In this document: positions 12,091 to 22,983 of the stretch, piece by piece | Numbering within the stretch: position 1 is the first letter of the stretch | Layout of the letters: every line of letters begins with the position of its first letter | NCBI GenBank assembly: GCA_951217055.1 | Contig: OX578286.1 | Location: 36,240,345 to 36,304,344 of the forward strand | Direction: 5' to 3' | Source of the DNA: Gerris lacustris | Lineage: Eukaryota > Arthropoda > Insecta > Hemiptera > Gerridae | Length of the DNA: 64,000 bases | Made by a program: the position numbers and the translations under genes | Notes under the pieces: generated by a model | Database searches by the model: none | Told to the model about the DNA's origin: nothing | The model's input: only the letters and a program-made list of their open reading frames with translations

Positions 12091-12728
12091 TTAATCTGGT
12101 GTGGTTATTTTCAACTTCCTTTAGCCTTTCAAATGTATCTTAATGTTTACCTATATATCTGGGAATATTGATGATTAAGTATTTGGTAAATATTTAAATT
12201 TTTCTTTGAAATTCTCTAATTTATTTATTTATTTTTCAATATTTAAAAACTGCATTCTGGCGTTTGAAATCGAATCACAAATCTTGATTCCGACGCGGGA
12301 AATTGAAGCACAAATCTTCTCGTTTTTCTGGTAAATAGAAAAATATCAAATATATAGAGTCCTTACTATTTGCCACATTGTAATTTTCTCACTAATGTTG
12401 GGACTGTATGTGTTATAACATTTTTATAAGCAAATTAAAAGCTATTCGATTCAATTCTGTGATTATAGCGCTCTGCCAAGGAATCAGTTTGATTTTCAGA
12501 GTTTGAGTGCATTTTTTTTTCTCATTTATTCGTTCTCAAAAAATGGCATTTATTTTCCTTGCATGGTTTAAAATTAACTCGTCTTTCTAACTTACTATAA
12601 TTCTTATTTTCTTTCGATTCTCAACTCTTAATCTTGTCTCTTTCAAACTCTTATATTGTCCGTATTATGAGAACTATTGATGATTTGAAATACTCTTACT
12701 TATTTGTCTCCTCTTTGTCGATTTTCAG

Positions 12729-12919
12729 GTCGTAATTCGTGCTCAGGTTGTTCCAGAACTTACACTCATAAACATCATTTAGCTTTCCATCTGAGATACG
12801 AATGTGGCAAAGAGCCTCAATTCCAGTGCCCACAGTGTCCTTATAGAGCAAAGAGGAAGGGAAATCTTCGAACTCACGTCGGCCTTGTACATAAAGCTGC
12901 TTTAGCTAACTTCACTTAA
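12729..12919 (+). CDS. lola: lola alternative 3' exon 5 (two zinc fingers)
   Basis: The acceptor is CGATTTTCAG ending at 12728; 62 codons to TAA. Finger 1 is C2HC (C4, C7, H20, C25; SGCSRTYTHKHHLAFH), unlike any other exon here. Finger 2 (C33, C36, H49, H54; QCPYRAKRKGNLRTH) and the tail KAALANF are almost identical to exons 6-8. Its 3' flank also matches the flanks of exons 7 and 8, while its 5' flank does not. It is therefore the left parent of the hybrid exons 6-8. The shared DNA suggests an overlapping but not identical target site among these isoforms. Confidence 0.94.
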
Positions 12920-13700
12920 TTTTGTTTTGTATAAATGTATTTTTTTTTTTTTTTTTTGTTTTTTTGTACATTTGTTAATAATAATTATGATTATAATATG
13001 TTGTTTAACAAATAATTTTCAACTCCTCCTCTGTCATACACTGTAAATGAGGAAATCATTGGTTGAATCGTTGGCATTATCAAATCAATTGTTTGCTCAG
13101 TAGGTTCTGTCATGCCAATGTCACAATGATCATGCTCTTGAACATGCTTCCAGTAATGGAAGCGAACTGATCAACTTTTCATTTCATGATATCATTCATG
13201 TTATCATGATGACTCCAGTCGCGATACAAACTACAGACATGTTAGAATAAATCCAAAAACTTTTTTGAACTCAGTGGACCATAAAGCGTGTAAAATCAAT
13301 CGAAATCAAATTTTTGTGCCATCACAATTCTTTCTCAATATTTTACAGATTGTATCAATTTCATGTCGCCATATTTGAAGGGGTGTTTCACAGATTATTT
13401 AGACGATATTTATAATCCGATTATTAAAGGTGTAGGAGCTATAAAAAAATAGAGTGTGTTAAAATCAATTATCCTTTACTTGATCGACTCACCTGACCTT
13501 TCCAACGATTGGTTCTTCATTAATCTAATATTAATATTTTTTGAGTTATTGCAATTTTTTAAGATAAGGGCCGATTAATTTTAACTCAATATATTCTTGT
13601 TTATGAGTATTTGGTAAATATTTACATTTTTATTCTCTTACTTTTTTTATAACATTTAAAAAAACTGCATTCCAACTCTAGAAATCGAATTTGTTTGCTC
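12920..13700. repeat. 3' flank of duplicated exon unit (copy 1)
   Basis: Homologous to 15266-16260 and to 17030-17395 plus 18545-18825. Shared blocks include AAATGAGGAAAT, TTTGCTCAGTAG and the relic ATGCTTCCAGTAATGGAAG. This marks the right part of the tandem-duplicated exon unit. Confidence 0.8.
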
Positions 13701-13789
13701 CAAAAAAACACCTGTTTCAATATGGGGATATTAATTGATACAACATGTTTACTGCGTACACGAGAAAGTATAAAACGCTACCATCTCCT

Positions 13790-14140
13790 TCCTTTTTCAA
13801 CTCACAGTTTAGGTTTATTGCTCTTTTTCAATAACTCCTCTCTACCCTTCTCTGTCATTGTAGAACGCGCAGTTTAGGCATAGTAGGTACCCTCTTTCAA
13901 TAACTCCTCTCTACCCTTCTCTCTCCTTGTAGAACGCGCAGTTTAGGTATAGTACCCTCTTTTAATAACTCCTCATTTCCCTTCTCTGTCATTGTAGAAC
14001 GCACAGTTTAGGTGTAGTACCCTCTTTCAATTACTCCTCTCTACCTTTCTCTGTCCTTGTAGACCGCACAGTTTAGGTCTAGTACCCTCTTTCAAGGACT
14101 CCTTTCTACCCTTATCTGTCCTCGTAGAACGCAGAGTTTA
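13790..14140. repeat. 65-bp minisatellite (CTCTTTCAATAACTCC...)
   Basis: The unit contains CTCTCTACCCTTCTCTGTCC, TTGTAGAACGCACAGTTTAG and GTATAGTACC; copies are spaced 65-69 bp. A shortened copy is at 14810-14895 and a longer array at 16310-16650, each in the 5' flank of a hybrid exon, so it is part of the duplicated unit. Confidence 0.9.
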
Positions 14141-14180
14141 GTATATCTTACTCATTCGTAATCATTGTACATGCGTTTTG

Positions 14181-14186
<6 letters not shown>

Positions 14187-14227
<41 letters not shown>
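14187..14227. repeat. Poly(T) tract
   Basis: About 41 consecutive T, 135 bp upstream of exon 6. Confidence 0.95.
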
Positions 14228-14231
<4 letters not shown>

Positions 14232-14362
14232 AATATAGGATGAAAATAAACATAGTTATTGTAATGTCCATATAATCTAAATATTTATATGTAAATGTAG
14301 ATATGTTTAGTTTGCCCTGTATAATTTTAAACGTGATATTTAGATTCCTGTTATTTTCACAG

Positions 14363-14562
14363 GTGATCCTCGCAGACCGTTCCCCTGCAATTGTGGAAAA
14401 AGATACAAGTCCAAAGAAATTCTACGTCAACATCAGACCTACGAATGTGGCAAAGAGCCGCAATTCCAGTGTCCTCAGTGTCCTTATAAAGCAAAGAGGA
14501 AGGGAACTCTTCGAACTCACATCGGCGTTGTACATTATGCTCCTTTAGCTAATTTATTTTAA
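14363..14562 (+). CDS. lola: lola alternative 3' exon 6 (hybrid exon, CxC variant)
   Basis: The acceptor is TTATTTTCACAG ending at 14362; 65 codons to TAA. The first half (DPRRPFPC, GKRYKSKEILRQH) belongs to the same family as exons 7-9; the second finger and tail match exon 5. Relative to exon 7, one codon is missing between the first two cysteines, giving C8-N-C10 in place of C-X2-C; the other ligands are H23, C28, C36, C39, H52, H57. The tail has diverged slightly (HYAPLANLF). Its 3' flank is partly deleted and carries a relic (14609-14668) of the foldback family seen at 40371. The reading frame is otherwise intact. Confidence 0.92.
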
Positions 14563-15062
14563 TTTTTTTTGTGTAAATATATTTTTTTTTAATGTGCATT
14601 TATGAATAGCTGCTTTGGCAATAATTCTTTTTTTAATTTACGTGAAGATACAGTTTGTGTTATTCCTTTTCAACATTGGTCATACATTATTTCAATATTT
14701 ATATATCTTGAGTTATTGCATATTTTTAAGGTACAGGTCAATTGATTTTAACATACATCGTATATGCTACGTATATTAGAAAGTGAAAAAACACTACCCA
14801 TCTTCTTCCTTTTTTAACATACAGCTTAGGTATACCGCCCTCTTTCAATAGCTCCTCTCTACCCTTCCCTATCCTTGTTGAACGCAGAGTTTAGTATATC
14901 TTACTCATTCTTAATTACTGGACATGCGTTTTGACAAAACTTTTCATTAATATAGGAATAAAATAAACATATTTATTGTAATGTCTCTGCATGATCTACT
15001 TATTCATAAGTTAATATAGATATTTTTAGTTTGCCCTTTATAATTTTGAACGTAATTCACAG

Positions 15063-15265
15063 GTGATCCTCGCAGACCATTCCCTTGTGCTAATTGTGGA
15101 AAACGATACAAGTCCAAAGATAATCTACGCCAGCATCAGACTTACGAATGTGGGAAAGAGCCGCAATTCCAGTGTCCTCAGTGTCCCTATAAAGCAAAGA
15201 GGAAGGGAAATCTTCGAACTCACGTCGGCGTTGTACATAAAGCTGCTTTAGCTAATTTCTTTTAA
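15063..15265 (+). CDS. lola: lola alternative 3' exon 7 (hybrid exon)
   Basis: 66 codons to TAA. Finger 1 is C2HC (C8, C11, H24, C29; CANCGKRYKSKDNLRQH), finger 2 is C2H2 (C37, C40, H53, H58; QCPQCPYKAKRKGNLRTH), tail KAALANFF. It is nearly identical to exons 6 and 8. The acceptor AG (15061-15062) is present, but compared with exons 6 and 8 about 20 bases carrying the polypyrimidine stretch just upstream are missing (ACGTAATT joins CACAG directly). The coding part shows no damage, so either the exon still splices weakly or the loss is recent. Confidence 0.88.
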
Positions 15266-16260
15266 TTATTTTTGTTGTGTAAATATACTTTTTTTAATTA
15301 TGCCTTTATTAATAATAATTTTTTTTTAAAACATTTCAATTGACAAATTTCTTTTAACTCCTGCTCTCTTTCACATAGTAAATGAGGAAATTATTGGAAT
15401 TATCAAAAGCAATTTGCTCAGAATTTATTTTTGAGTTCACTACACCACTATGATCAACGTTCTTGAACATGCTACCAGTAATGGAAGTGAACCGATCAAC
15501 TTAAAATTTCTCAAGACGTGGTCTTAAACGTAAAATTTTAACTTCATGACCACTCCAGTCACTACCACAGACCACATATGTGTTAAAAGTATATAAAAAT
15601 TTTCTCTTGGACTCAGTAGTCCATAGGTGGGATATAGACCCTGACTTAGTTGCAATAAAATTGCTTCGTCTTCAATCTCTTCTAAGTGCAAATAGAAGAG
15701 CAAATCGCGGACATCATTGTCACCCTTACACTACCGAGGCCGCACACCAACTGAACGCATTCATAGGAAACCCTATAACCTGCGTCAGCTGTATGCATCA
15801 GCCGCAGCATAGGAATCGCACCTTTAATGTGTGTCAATCGAAATCAAATTTTTGCCTACTAATACAGGGTGTAGCAATATCATTTTGCCTTATAGAATGG
15901 TGTGTTTCTACAAGTTATTTAAAGAAAGCAAGATCATATTATATGCTATAGTCCGATTCTCAAAGGTTTAGGAGGTATAAGCAAAAATTAAGTTTGATAA
16001 AATCATTAGATCTTCACCTTAAAACAGTGATAATTAACAAATTCTTTCATAAAATCATTATTATTAAGTCCTACAACTGCTGTAAGCACAACATGTTTTG
16101 TTTTGCAACCATTTAGTTAAAAATCCTATCTTTTGTTTTTAAACAGCGCTCTTGGTTGTTGTCATAATCTTTTCAACATTGGACTTATATTGTTGCAATA
16201 TTAATATTTCTTGAGCTATTGCAATTTTTTTGGGGGGTAAAGGTCAATTGATTTTAACAT
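15266..16260. repeat. 3' flank of duplicated exon unit (copy 2) with 205-bp extra segment
   Basis: Homologous to 12920-13600. At about 15628-15834 it holds roughly 205 bp absent from copy 1, richer in G+C than the flank and open through a 123-residue frame (15580-15951). I recognise no motif in it. The rest is the shared AT-rich flank. Confidence 0.7.
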
Positions 16261-16309
16261 ACACCGCGTATTCTACTTATATAATAAAATGAATAACGCT
16301 ACCCATCTC

Positions 16310-16650
16310 CTTTCTTTTTCAACGCACAGATAAGGTATAGTACCCTCTTTCAAGAACTTCTCTTTCTTGTTAAACGCACAGATTAGGTATAATACCCTCA
16401 TTCAAGAACTTCTCTCTACCCTTCTCTATGCTTGTTGAACGCACAGATTAGGTATAGTAACCTCATTCAAGAACTTCTCTCTACACTTCTCTATGCTTGT
16501 TGAACGCACAGATTAGGTATAGTAACCTCATTCAAGAACTTCTCTCTACCCTTCTCTATGCTTGTTGAACGCACAGTTTAGGTAAAGTACCCTCTTTCAA
16601 TAACTCCTCTCTACCCTTCTTTGTCCTTGTAGACCGCACAGTTTAGTATA
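16310..16650. repeat. 65-bp minisatellite, second long array
   Basis: Same family as 13790-14140 (GAACGCACAGATTAGGTATA, CTCTCTACCCTTCTCTATGC). About 5 copies upstream of exon 8. Confidence 0.9.
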
Positions 16651-16829
16651 TCTTAATCACTGGACATGTAAATAAATTGCACGATCTATTTATTTATATG
16701 TTAATGTATATAAATATTTTTTGTTATTAGTGAGCTGTTAATATGGATTAAATATATGTTAATGTAGATATTTTAGATTACCCTTTATAAATTTGAACGT
16801 AATTGCTAGATTTCTGTTTATTTTCACAG

Positions 16830-17029
16830 ATGATCCTCGCAGACCATTCCCCTGCTACAAATGTGAAAAAAGATACAGGTCCAAAGATAATCTACGTCAG
16901 CATCAGAAATACGAATGTGGCAAAGAGCCGCAATTCCAGTGTCCTCAGTGTACATATAAAGCAAAGAGGAAGGGAAATCTTCGAGCTCACATCGGCGTTG
17001 TACATAAAGCAGCTAATTTCTGGCTTTAG
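16830..17029 (+). CDS. lola: lola alternative 3' exon 8 (hybrid exon)
   Basis: The acceptor is CTGTTTATTTTCACAG ending at 16829; the first bases AT (siblings have GT) change the junction residue. 65 codons to TAG. Finger 1 is C2HC (C8, C11, H24, C29; CYKCEKRYRSKDNLRQH), finger 2 is C2H2 (C37, C40, H53, H58; QCPQCTYKAKRKGNLRAH, with T in place of P in the CPY motif). The end KAANFWL differs from the KAALANF of siblings: a small deletion shifted the ending, and the old sequence GCTAATTTCTTTTAA remains just past the stop. An ATG at 16793 is intronic and not a start. Confidence 0.93.
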
Positions 17030-17395
17030 CTAATTTCTTTTAATTCTTTTTTTGTGTAAATATATTTTTTTTTACATATGTCTCTATTAATAATAATATT
17101 TTTTATAATATTTTAATTGACAAATTACTTTTAACTTCTGCTCTCTTTTACATAATAAATGATGAAATTATTGGAATGATCAAATTATTTTTTGCTCAGT
17201 AGTTTGTTTTAAGTCAACACCACTATGATCAACGTTCTTGATCATACTTCCAGTAATGGAAGTGAACCGACCAACTTAACTTTCCTCATGACCTGATCTT
17301 CATCGTCTTGAGAGCGAGTGATTCAACCTTAAATATCATGTCGACTTTAGTCACTTCCACAGACCACAAATATGTTATAATAAAACACACAATTT
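17030..17395. repeat. 3' flank of duplicated exon unit (copy 3), interrupted
   Basis: Matches copies 1 and 2 up to about 17395, where a dispersed element (17399 onward) interrupts it; the flank resumes at about 18545-18825 (GGGTGTATCAATTTCAT, GATTGGTCCTTCATT). Confidence 0.8.
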
Positions 17396-17398
17396 ATT

Positions 17399-18540
17399 GG
17401 AACGAAGTTCCTTATGGCACATTCTGGAGCCCGGAAGTAAATCCGAAAAAACGACCAAAATCACCGTCACAAAATAACCGTCACAAAATCACCGTCACAA
17501 AATCATCGCCACGCAAAATCCGTCACGAAATCTACCGATGACAATAACTTGAGTAAAAGATCACCGAGTTAGTTAAAATTTGGTACACATATTCATTTTA
17601 CCAATGCCCAGGCTAAGGTAGTTGGACCACGTAATCCGCCCAAGCGTTCACGCGCAACGCTCGCGTAAACGTAAGCTTCAAAAGTCTTAAGACGGGGAAA
17701 ACTGTTATTAAGGAAGCCTGTTACTTGACTTGTTTTGTTTATTTTTGTTATATGTCAAAATGTCACTTGGTTTTGTAAATATCGAAAGTATAATCACGGT
17801 CTTGTTAAAAGTAAAATTGATCTGTGCTGATGCTTATTTCAATATAGTAGGTATATTATTATAATACAGCGTACTTAATCCAAGAAAAAATTCTAACTTC
17901 ATCTATTTAATGAGACAAACAACTTTTTTGAATATTTTTTTTGTTTAAAACGAATACTGACACTGTTATGAAGTGATAAAGATCGCTAAATTTATTAAAG
18001 TGGACCTAAACGTTTAAAATTAAGAAAAACAACGTTTTTACCGATATCTTCCGTTCTAACGCATAACGATTTTAATAAAACTTCTTACACTTTGTCTAAA
18101 GTACAATTGAAACAGGCATGTAAAATTTCAACCTGATACAAACAGAACCTCTAGAGTAGAGAAGAGATATACTTTATAATATTTTAAATTAATAGGCCAG
18201 GTAGGTAGAAAACAGCCCTATTTCAATCCAACATCCTTTAACACACATACTCTTCAACTATATTAAACTCATCATGATCAACTTTTTTCTTATGTTCAAT
18301 ATATATTTATTATAACACGCTTGCTTTAATGATACAAATAATGCTTTTCTTAACTCTGCTAGGCACAAACAGTTAGTTACTTTTAATTTTGCCTCTTTTC
18401 TAACTTCTCCATGTATAAGTAGTTAGAAATGTATATACGTACTTAGCAGTGTAATTTTATAATTTATTTAATGAAAAATGTAAGGAACTTCGTTCCTACC
18501 GGGTGTCCTGTGACACGGCACGTATTTTTGTTTAATATCC
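17399..18540 (+). mobile_element. Dispersed element with GGAACGAAGTTCC motifs, copy 1
   Basis: The palindromic motif GGAACGAAGTTCC opens it at 17399 and closes the core at 18484-18496; similarity to copy 2 (61690-62556, opposite strand) continues past the motif into CCTACCGGGTGTCC. Near the left end it carries CCGTCACAAAAT minisatellite units (17455-17530). It has no intact gene. It sits inside the duplicated exon flank, which dates it as later than the duplication. Confidence 0.75.
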
Positions 18541-19046
18541 GTGGATTTATTACTCTATCTATATTATACAAGGGTGTATCAATTTCATATCTTTATATAT
18601 TGAAAGTGTTTTAGGTTATTGGGAGCAAAAAAGTTAACATAAGCTATAGTTCAATTCTCAACGGTGTATGAGCTCTAAGCAAAAATATATATATAAGTAG
18701 ATAGTGTGTTAAAAATCAATGACCTTTGCCTGATAGACTGTAGTAAACTTTCCAAAGATTGGTCCTTCATTGTTCCAATATAAATAGTTTTGAGTAATTG
18801 CAAATGTTTAAGGTAAATATAGGAAGGGAATATAAATTGTCATATTTTAATGTCCCTGTATTATCTACATATTCTTATTGTCTATTTTCTTTTAGTTGAT
18901 CTCTTATGTTTCATTCTATTCTTATTCTTTTAGGGATATTTAGGGATGAAAATTAAGAAATTATTTTCTTTTAATTCATTTAAAAGCTAAATTTCGCCCA
19001 TACCAGGGCATCTTCAGGCCTTAAACTGAACTATCCGGAAATTAAC

Positions 19047-19247
19047 TTGGTACGTAGGCTTCCGCGGGTAGATTCGTCATAAATAGCTTGGGTAATACGC
19101 CGTTCTTCTCTCCAGTCGTCAGTATATCCTGTGTTTGCTTCGTGTAAACACCACGATGCACCACACCCCTGAAGATGCTTCCAGTAGTGGAAGCGAAACG
19201 TCGGATTTCAACCCCTTCGTAACGCTGATTTCACCGGAAACCCAAGC
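19047..19247. mobile_element. Foldback MITE family B, partial copy
   Basis: The right-end half (GATGCTTCCAGTAGTGGAAG, GATTTCACCGGAAACCCAAG) is shared with 56114-56276 and, more distantly, with the two-armed copy at 38938-39279. Confidence 0.75.
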
Positions 19248-19291
19248 TGTTTATCCGGAAGTTAACATGTATAATGTATAAATAATAACAA

Positions 19292-22200
19292 ATCACCAAT
19301 TTGGAGTAACGAGATACTGACTATTCTTAATTTTAAAATTTGGAGTAATCATTACAACTAACTCTCCCATTCCATTGTTAACGAGATACTGACTATTCTT
19401 AACTTTCAAATTTGGAGTAATCGTTACAACTAACTCTCCCATTCCATTGTTAACGAGATACTGACTTCTTAATTTTCAAATTTGGAGTAATCATTACAAC
19501 TAACTCTCCCATTCCATTGTTAACGAGATACTGACTCTTCTTAATTTTCAAATTTGGAGTAATCGTTACAACTAACTCTCCCATTCCATTGTTAACGAGA
19601 TACTGACTTCTTAATTTTCAAATTTGGAGTAATCATTACAACTAACTCTCCCATTCCATTGTTAACGAGATACTGACTTCTTAATTTTCAAATTTGAAGT
19701 AATCATTACAATTAACTCTCCCATTCCATTGTTAACGAGATACTGACTTCTTAATTTTCAAATTTGGAGTAATCGTTACAACTAACTCTCCCATTCCATT
19801 GTTAACGAGATACTGACTTCTTAATTTTCAAATTTGAAGTAATCATTACAATTAACTCTCCCACTCCATTGTTAACGAGATACTGACTTCTTAATTTTCA
19901 AATTTGGAGTAATCGTTACAACTAACTCTCCCATTCCATTGTTAACGAGATACTGACTTCTTAATTTTCAAATTTGAAGTAATCATTACAACTAACTCTC
20001 CCATTCCATTGTTAACGAGATACTGACTTCTTAATTTTCAAATTTGAAGTAATCATTACAATTAACTCTCCCATTCCATTGTTAACGAGATACTGACTTC
20101 TTAATTTTCAAATTTGGAGTAATCGTTACAACTAACTCTCCCATTCCATTGTTAACGAGATACTGACTTCTTAATTTTCAAATTTGGAGTAATCATTACA
20201 ACTAACTCTCCCATTCCATTGTTAACGAGATACTGACTTCTTAATTTTCAAATTTGAAGTAATCATTACAATTAACTCTCCCATTCCATTGTTAACGAGA
20301 TACTGACTTCTTAATTTTCAAATTTGGAGTAATCATTACAACTAACTCTCCCATTCCATTGTTAATGAGATACTGACTCTTCTTAATTTTCAAATTTGGA
20401 GTATTCATTACAACTAACTCTCCCATTCCATTGTTAACGAGATACTGACTCTTCTTAATTTTCAAATTTGAAGTAATCGTTACAACTAACTCTCCCATTC
20501 CATTGTTAACGAGATACTGACTTCTTAATTTTCAAATTTGAAGTAATCATTACAATTAACTCTCCCATTCCATTGTTAACGAGATACTGACTTCTTAATT
20601 TTCAAATTTGGAGTAATCGTTACAACTAACTCTCCCATTCCATTGTTAACGAGATACTGACTTCTTAATTTCAAATTTGAAGTAATCATTACAATTAACT
20701 CTCCCATTCCATTGTTAACGAGATACTGACTTCTTAATTTTCAAATTTGGAGTAATCGTTACAACTAACTCTCCCATTCCATTGTTAACGAGATACTGAC
20801 TTCTTAATTTTCAAATTTGAAGTAATCATTACAATTAACTCTCCCATTCCATTGTTAACGAGATACTGACTTCTTAATTTTCAAATTTGGAGTAATCGTT
20901 ACAACTAACTCTCCCATTCCATTGTTAACGAGATACTGACTTCTTAATTTTCAAATTTGAAGTAATCATTACAATTAACTCTCCCACTCCATTGTTAACG
21001 AGATACTGACTTCTTAATTTTCAAATTTGGAGTAATCGTTACAACTAACTCTCCCATTCCATTGTTAACGAGATACTGACTTCTTAATTTTCAAATTTGA
21101 AGTAATCATTACAACTAACTCTCCCATTCCATTGTTAACGAGATACTGACTTCTTAATTTTCAAATTTGAAGTAATCATTACAATTAACTCTCCCATTCC
21201 ATTGTTAACGAGATACTGACTTCTTAATTTTCAAATTTGGAGTAATCGTTACAACTAACTCTCCCATTCCATTGTTAACGAGATACTGACTTCTTAATTT
21301 TCAAATTTGAAGTAATCATTACAATTAACTCTCCCACTCCATTGTTAACGAGATACTGACTTCTTAATTTTCAAATTTGGAGTAATCGTTACAACTAACT
21401 CTCCCATTCCATTGTTAACGAGATACTGACTTCTTAATTTTCAAATTTGAAGTAATCATTACAACTAACTCTCCCATTCCATTGTTAACGAGATACTGAC
21501 TTCTTAATTTTCAAATTTGAAGTAATCATTACAATTAACTCTCCCATTCCATTGTTAACGAGATACTGACTTCTTAATTTTCAAATTTGGAGTAATCGTT
21601 ACAACTAACTCTCCCATTCCATTGTTAACGAGATACTGACTTCTTAATTTTCAAATTTGGAGTAATCATTACAACTAACTCTCCCATTCCATTGTTAACG
21701 AGATACTGACTTCTTAATTTTCAAATTTGAAGTAATCATTACAATTAACTCTCCCATTCCATTGTTAACGAGATACTGACTTCTTAATTTTCAAATTTGG
21801 AGTAATCATTACAACTAACTCTCCCATTCCATTGTTAATGAGATACTGACTCTTCTTAATTTTCAAATTTGGAGTAATCATTACAACTAATTCTCCCATT
21901 CCATTGTTAACGAGATACTGACTCTTCTTAATTTTCAAATTTGAAGTAATCGTTACAACTAACTCTCCCATTCCATTGTTAACGAGATACTGACTTCTTA
22001 ATTTTCAAATTTGAAGTAATCATTACTATTAACTCTCCCATTCCATTGTTAACGAGATACTGACTTCTTAATTTTCAAATTTGGAGTAATCGTTACAACT
22101 AACTCTCCCATTCCATTGTTAACGAGATACTGACTTCTTAATTTCAAATTTGAAGTAATCATTACAATTAACTCTCCCATTCCATTGTTAACGAGATACT

Positions 22201-22560
22201 GACTTCTTAATTTTCAAATTTGGAGTAATCGTTACAACTAACTCTCCCATTCCATTGTTAACGAGATACTGACTTCTTAATTTTCAAATTTGGAGTAATC
22301 GTTACAACTAACTCTCCCATTCCATTGTTAACGAGATACTGACTTCTTAATTTTCAAATTTGGAGTAATCGTTACAACTAACTAACTCTCCCATTCCACT
22401 GTTAACGAGATACTGACTTCTTAATTTTCAAATTTGGAGTAATCATTACAACTAACTTTCCCATTCCATTGTTAACGAGATACTGACTTCTTAATTTTCA
22501 AATTTGGAGTAATCGTTACAACTAACTCTCCCATTCTATTGTTAACGAGATACTGACTCT
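19292..22560. repeat. 70-bp satellite array, about 46 copies
   Basis: The unit is AACGAGATACTGACTTCTTA, ATTTTCAAATTTGGAGTAAT, CATTACAACTAACTCTCCCA, TTCCATTGTT. Variants alternate (TTGGAGTAATCGTTACAAC versus TTGAAGTAATCATTACAATT), giving a higher-order two-unit pattern. A longer period is also visible: a distinctive run of units at 20292-20498 recurs at 21765-21971, 1473 bp later. Frames inside it are artefacts. Confidence 0.97.
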
Positions 22561-22663
22561 TTTTAATTTTCATCCCTAAAGACCCCTAAAAGAATAAGTA
22601 CATATTCTTAGTTTGCCCATTATCATTCTGAACATGATTTCTAGATTCCTGTTATTTCCACAG

Positions 22664-22866
22664 GTGATCTCAGACCATTTGCCTGCTATAATTGTGGAAA
22701 AAGTTATAAGTCCAAAGATAATCTACGTCAGCATCAGAACTACGAATGTGGAAAAGAACCTAGCTTTGCCTGCCCTCTATGTCCATACAGAGCTAAAAGA
22801 AGAGGTACTCTTAGAGCTCATCTAGTGAGGATGCACTTCAAAGAAAAACTCCTTGAACTTCCTTAA
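22664..22866 (+). CDS. lola: lola alternative 3' exon 9 (two zinc fingers)
   Basis: The acceptor is TTATTTCCACAG ending at 22663; 66 codons to TAA. Finger 1 (C7, C10, H23, C28; CYNCGKSYKSKDNLRQH) and the 5' flank match exons 6-8. Finger 2 (C36, C39, H52, H57; CPLCPYRAKRRGTLRAH), the tail FKEKLLELP and the 3' flank do not. It is the right parent of the hybrid exons: it kept the original second half that exons 6-8 lack. The nearest AATAAA is distant (23548). It sits directly after the 70-bp satellite, 54 bp from its inverted-repeat edge. Confidence 0.94.
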
Positions 22867-22983
22867 AAATTGGACACCGGTCGTTTCTAAGTCATTTCTA
22901 CTTTTCTCAAAGAATTCACAATGCATTAAATTCTACTGCTGACATTTTCTTTTATATTTTGAGTACTTAAATCGGGTGATAGA

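Larger units (their letters stand above)
18866..22610. mobile_element. Inverted-repeat-bounded insertion carrying the 70-bp satellite
   Basis: The left inverted repeat at 18921-18959 (CTTATTCTTTTAGGG, then TTTAGGGATGAAAATTAA) matches the reverse complement of 22560-22598 with few mismatches. TACATATTCTTA occurs at 18866-18877 and 22599-22610, a possible target duplication, though the left copy is 43 bp from the inverted repeat. The insertion splits the 5' flank of the exon 9 unit. It includes at 19047-19247 a copy of the CCAGTAGTGGAAGC foldback family. Confidence 0.55.

Noticed and set aside
14303..14548. Alternative-frame ORFs with ATG overlapping exons 6, 7, 8, 9 and 11
   Set aside because: They are shadows of the zinc-finger exons in another frame; the true frame is set by the acceptor and the zinc ligands.
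15580..15951. 123-residue frame with several Cys and His
   Set aside because: It has no C2H2 spacing and spans both an inserted segment and non-coding flank, so it is not called as a gene; the segment is reported as a finding.
20292..21971. Repeated 68-residue minus-strand frames (MGELVVTITSNLKIKKS...)
   Set aside because: They arise from the 70-bp satellite, in short runs where the frame stays open. No start context, splice signal or domain.
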